From DAHUYF01 sp035553515 (GTDB taxonomy: Bacteria > Pseudomonadota > Alphaproteobacteria > ATCC43930 > CGMCC-115725): a stretch of DNA of 18,840 bases. Positions 15,883 to 18,840 of this stretch are shown here, piece by piece (the first letter of the stretch is position 1; each line of letters begins with the position of its first letter). The DNA is taken from NCBI GenBank assembly GCA_035553515.1, contig DATNDG010000007.1:1-18840 (forward strand), written 5' to 3'. The notes beneath the pieces are model-generated. The model worked only from the letters and a program-made list of their open reading frames with translations. It had not been told where the DNA came from and searched no databases. Both the position numbers and the translations under genes were made by a program.

Positions 15883-15907
15883 TCCCGCGCCGATCGGTCA
15901 CTGCAAG

Positions 15908-16027
15908 TCCTTCTCAGCCCTTCAGGGCGGAGAAGGATTTAGGATGAGGTGGGTGGACGCTCCGAGATGCGCGAATTGATACCCCACCGCACCCCATCCC
16001 TCTCCGCCCCAAAGGGGCGGAAAGGGA
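15908..16027. repeat. Pair of palindromic elements between kdpC and kdpD
   Basis: A 30-bp palindrome with one mismatch (15908-15937, core GCCCTTCAGGGC) and a 31-bp one (15997-16027, core CGCCCCAAAGGGGCG) bracket a 59-bp spacer with GGATGAGG and CCCCATCC near its ends. This looks like an alphaproteobacterial intergenic repeat (REP/RPE type). It may also end or protect the kdpFABC transcript. The gap 15883-16074 contains no gene. Confidence 0.75.
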
Positions 16028-16062
16028 GAATGCACGGCGCTGCGGATAAAACCCGGTAGCGC

Positions 16063-16068
16063 TATAGT
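16063..16068 (+). promoter_or_regulatory. Candidate -10 element for kdpD
   Basis: TATAGT lies 6 bases before the kdpD ATG (16075). If used, transcription would start at or next to the start codon, giving a leaderless message; no ribosome binding site is visible there. No good -35 is seen. Confidence 0.3.
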
Positions 16069-16074
16069 TTCGCC

Positions 16075-18318
16075 ATGCCCGCCGCCGACCGATCCGAGCG
16101 CGACCAGCGGCCCTCGCCCGAGGCGCTGCTCGAAGCGGCGGCGCAGGAAGGGCGCGGCAAGCTCAAGATTTTCCTCGGCGCCGCGCCGGGCGTCGGCAAG
16201 ACCTACGAGATGCTGCTCGCGGCGCAGGCGCGCAAGCGCGAGGGCGCCGACGTGGTGGTGGGACTGGTCGAGACGCATGGCCGCAGCGAGACCGAGGCGC
16301 TCGTTGCCGGGCTCGAGGTGATCCCGCGCCAGCGCATCGCCTATAAAGGTCATCTACTGCAGGAGATGGATCTGGATGCCATCCTGCGGCGGCGGCCGCG
16401 GCTCGTGCTGGTCGACGAGCTCGCCCATTCCAACGCACCGGGGAGCCGCCATCCCAAGCGCTATCTCGATGTCGAGGAGCTGCTCGGCGCCGGCATCGAC
16501 GTCTTCACCACGCTCAACATCCAGCATGTCGAGAGCCTCAACGACGTGGTGGCGCAGATCACCCGCATCCGCGTGCGCGAGACGGTGCCCGACAGCATCC
16601 TCGACCGTGCCGACGACATCGAGGTGATCGATCTCTCGCCGGCCGATCTGATCCAGCGGCTGCATGAGGGCAAGGTTTATGTGCCGCACCAGGCCGAGCG
16701 CGCGGTGCGGCACTACTTCAAGCCCGGCAACCTGACGGCGCTGCGCGAGCTGGCGCTCCGGCGCACGGCCCAGCGCGTCGACGAGCAGATGCTGAGCTAT
16801 ATGCGCCAGCACGCCATCCGCGGTCCCTGGGCGGCGGGCGAGCGCGTACTGGTCTGCGTCAGCGAAGACCCCGCCTGCGCCGCGCTGGTGCGCTACGCCA
16901 AGCGGCTCGCCGATCGGCTGCACGCACCCTGGACCGCGCTTCATGTCGAGACGGCGCGCTATCACCGCCTTCCCGAGCCCGAGCGCGACCGCATCGCCGA
17001 TTGCCTTCGGCTCGCCGAGACGCTCGGCGCCCAGGCGCTCACCATCCCCGGCGGCCGCATCGCCGACGACGTGGTCAGCTATGCCGAGGCCAACAACATC
17101 AGCCATATCGTCCTCGGCAAATCCGAACGCGCGCGCTGGTTCGAGATGCTGCACGGCTCGGTGGTGCACGATCTCGTTCGCCGCGCCGGCGGCATCAGCG
17201 TCCATGTCATCGCCGGCGAAGCCTCCGGCGAGGATGCGCTCGCACCGGGCGGCATCGCCACGCGCAGCGCTCCGGAAGACTTCGACCTCGTGCCCTATCT
17301 CGCCACCGCCGGCGTCATCGCCGCGGCGCTCGGCGTGGGGCTGATGCTGAAGCAATTCCTCAGCGTGCAGAACATCTCGCTGGTCTTCCTCACCGGCATT
17401 CTCGTCTCGGCGATCCGCTTCGGCCTGCTGCCTTCGCTCTTTGCGTGCCTGGTCAGCGTGCTGGCCTACAATTTCTTCTTCCTGCCGCCGCTCTACACCT
17501 TCACCATCGCCGATCCCGAGAATGTCGTCGCACTGTTCTTCTTCCTCATCGTCGCGGTCATCGCCAGCAATCTCGCCGGCCGGACGCGCGACCAGGTGCT
17601 GACGGCGCGCGGCCGCGCACGCACCACCGAGGAGCTCTTCGCCTTCTCGCGCAAGCTCGCCGGCATCGGCACGCTCGACGATCTGCTCTGGGCGACGGTC
17701 TATCAGATTGCGGCCATGCTCAAGGTGCGCGTCGTGCTGCTGCTGCCGGCGGAGAGCGGCATCGCGGTGCGTGCCGGCTACCCGCCCGAGGACGAGCTCG
17801 ACGAGGCCGATCTCGCCGCCGCGCAATGGACCTGGGAGCACAACCGCGCCGCCGGCCGCGGTGCCGATACGCTGCCGGGCGCCAAGCGCCTCTTCCTGCC
17901 GCTGCGTACCGGGCGCGCGCCGGTGGGCGTGCTCGGCATCGACCGCGACGAAGCCGGGCCGCTGCTGACACCGGACGGCAGGCGGCTCCTCGATGCGCTC
18001 GCCGATCAGGCGGCGGTGGCGATCGAGCGCATCATCCTCGCCGAGGACATCGATCGCGCCCGCGTCACCGCCGAGACCGAGCGGCTGCGCGCGGCGCTCC
18101 TCACCTCGGTGTCGCACGATCTGCGCACGCCGCTCGCCTCGATCAAGGCATCGGCAACCAGCCTGCTACAAACCGACGTGAACTGGAGCGACCAGGACCG
18201 CAACGAGCTGCTCGAAGCAATCGACGAAGAAGCCGACCGGCTCAATCAGTTCGTCGCGAACCTGCTCGATCTGACCAGGATCGAAGCCGGTGCGCTGCAG
18301 CCTGCACTCGACTGGTAA
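16075..18318 (+). CDS. kdpD: KdpD sensor kinase, N-terminal 747 residues, ended by in-frame TAA
   Basis: Domains in order: KdpD N-terminal domain with Walker A GAAPGVGKT (~35-43) and VLVDELAHSNAPGSRHPKRY; a Usp-like domain from ~255 (ERVLVCVSEDPACAAL); four membrane helices at ~403-502; a GAF-like domain at ~520-655; and the dimerisation/phosphoacceptor domain with SVSHDLRTPLAS (His681). KdpD senses low K+ or osmotic stress at the inner membrane and phosphorylates KdpE. The frame reads NLLDLTRIEAGALQPALDW and then TAA (18316-18318). The same frame continues at once as DLREIIYDAV into a full ATPase domain (18319-18804), so a single base change explains the break. The truncated protein has the phosphoacceptor His but no ATP-binding domain and should be unable to autophosphorylate. 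A sequencing error or stop readthrough is possible. Confidence 0.9.
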   Translation: MPAADRSERDQRPSPEALLEAAAQEGRGKLKIFLGAAPGVGKTYEMLLAAQARKREGADVVVGLVETHGRSETEALVAGLEVIPRQRIAYKGHLLQEMDLDAILRRRPRLVLVDELAHSNAPGSRHPKRYLDVEELLGAGIDVFTTLNIQHVESLNDVVAQITRIRVRETVPDSILDRADDIEVIDLSPADLIQRLHEGKVYVPHQAERAVRHYFKPGNLTALRELALRRTAQRVDEQMLSYMRQHAIRGPWAAGERVLVCVSEDPACAALVRYAKRLADRLHAPWTALHVETARYHRLPEPERDRIADCLRLAETLGAQALTIPGGRIADDVVSYAEANNISHIVLGKSERARWFEMLHGSVVHDLVRRAGGISVHVIAGEASGEDALAPGGIATRSAPEDFDLVPYLATAGVIAAALGVGLMLKQFLSVQNISLVFLTGILVSAIRFGLLPSLFACLVSVLAYNFFFLPPLYTFTIADPENVVALFFFLIVAVIASNLAGRTRDQVLTARGRARTTEELFAFSRKLAGIGTLDDLLWATVYQIAAMLKVRVVLLLPAESGIAVRAGYPPEDELDEADLAAAQWTWEHNRAAGRGADTLPGAKRLFLPLRTGRAPVGVLGIDRDEAGPLLTPDGRRLLDALADQAAVAIERIILAEDIDRARVTAETERLRAALLTSVSHDLRTPLASIKASATSLLQTDVNWSDQDRNELLEAIDEEADRLNQFVANLLDLTRIEAGALQPALDW

Positions 18319-18804
18319 GACCTTCGTGAGATCATCTACGATGCCGTGAACCGAACAGAGCGCGCCCGTAGCGGTCATCCGCTCCAGCTCGACCTACCGG
18401 ATCACGGGCGATCGATTCAAGTCGACTACATCGAGATCGCGCAGGTATTGATCAACTTGCTCGAGAATGCGGCGAAATATTCGCCGGCCGGCAGTCCGGT
18501 CTCGCTCACGTTGCGGATCCGCGCGAACGACGCGGAGATCTCGGTGCGCGATGAGGGCATCGGTCTGCCGCCTGGCGAAGAGGAGCGTATCTTCGATCGC
18601 TTCTATCGCGTTGAGGCACGAGACCGGCCAATCGGTTCCGGAATCGGGCTGGCAATCGCGCGTGGCTTCATCGAAGCGCATGGCGGCAAGATCTGGGCGC
18701 AGCGCAACGACGATCGGGGGATCACCGTGCGCGTTACCCTGCCGTTGGCCCAGCGCGAGCGCGCGGAAACTGCGCTCGCGACCGTCGACGGGGTGAAGCA
18801 TTAA
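18319..18804 (+). pseudogene. kdpD: KdpD C-terminal ATPase domain, cut off by the upstream TAA
   Basis: Directly after the TAA the same frame stays open for 161 codons and encodes a complete HATPase_c domain. The N box is NLLENAAKYSPAGSP, the G1 box DEGIGLPPGEEERIFDRFYR and the G2 box GSGIGLAIARGFIEAHGGKI, and the end is VTLPLAQRERAE. A GTG at 18346 could start a 152-residue product, but there is no ribosome binding site before it. A stand-alone ATPase domain would have to pair with the truncated KdpD in trans to restore kinase activity. Base composition is lower in G+C than in the first part of the gene (several 60-base lines at 48-67% against 70-77%), and CGA/CGT arginine codons become frequent. 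The stop overlaps the kdpE ATG (TAATG). Confidence 0.8.
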
Positions 18805-18840
18805 TGGCAACGCGGATCCTGGTCGTCGATGACGAGCCGC
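18804..18840 (+). CDS. kdpE: KdpE response regulator (first 12 codons, runs off the window)
   Basis: The ATG at 18804 shares its A with the kdpD stop (TAATG). The visible product MATRILVVDDEP is the start of an OmpR-family receiver domain, including the acidic pair D9-D10 that binds Mg2+. Position after kdpD and this motif identify KdpE, the activator of kdpFABC. The rest is outside the window. Confidence 0.85.
   Translation, partial: MATRILVVDDEP

Noticed and set aside
16354..18117. 587-codon minus-strand open frame opposite kdpD
   Set aside because: Antisense shadow created by high-GC codon bias; low-complexity Asp/Glu/Arg composition and no family resemblance.

Overview
The window is GC-rich (by eye about two thirds G+C) and reads as chromosome of an alphaproteobacterium. 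Supporting signs are a UbiH/COQ6-type monooxygenase, a WCGPC thioredoxin-TPR protein next to LON-domain, Trm112 and DUF971 genes, a NepR-like gene behind a textbook EcfG promoter, and dispersed palindromes of the kind common in that class. I would not name a genus.

Layout. 1-1650 is a scarred region on the minus strand. It holds the N-terminal stub of an Nramp metal transporter, a small exported four-cysteine protein, and a cytochrome c that has lost its signal peptide and first domain. It lies on the 3' side of a tRNA-Gly(GCC) gene (1660-1734, minus) that has a clear promoter and terminator. 1809-4970 (+) is a tight housekeeping run: lipoprotein, YbaK-type tRNA deacylase, CnoX/YbbN-like thioredoxin, LON-domain protein, Trm112-like protein and DUF971 protein, several with start/stop overlaps. 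A REP-like inverted repeat then precedes a glutathione S-transferase (5201-5812, +). Convergent with it is a 75-residue NepR-like anti-sigma candidate (minus), followed by a UbiH-family hydroxylase and a tiny membrane protein (minus). 7912-9366 (+) is an ammonium transporter with a strong terminator. 9460-10958 (minus) carries a 3-TM orphan and an operon of one winged-helix-like protein and two small DUF5985-type membrane proteins.

11174-18840 (+) is a potassium-uptake locus: a 27-codon ORF, kdpF, kdpA, kdpB, kdpC, a palindrome-filled gap, kdpD and the first codons of kdpE. KdpFABC is the high-affinity K+ pump and KdpDE its two-component regulator. The divergent region before the operon has a TTTATG-N5-TTTACG direct repeat that closely resembles the E. 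coli KdpE box, at a plausible distance from a -10-like hexamer.

Most notable points: kdpD has an in-frame TAA between its His-phosphoacceptor and ATPase domains, with a compositional shift in the 3' part. The NepR-like gene has a GGAAC-N16-CGTT promoter overlapped by three GTAAC boxes phased at 10 bp. The winged-helix/DUF5985/DUF5985 cassette, divergent from kdp, is the best candidate for an uncharacterised system here.
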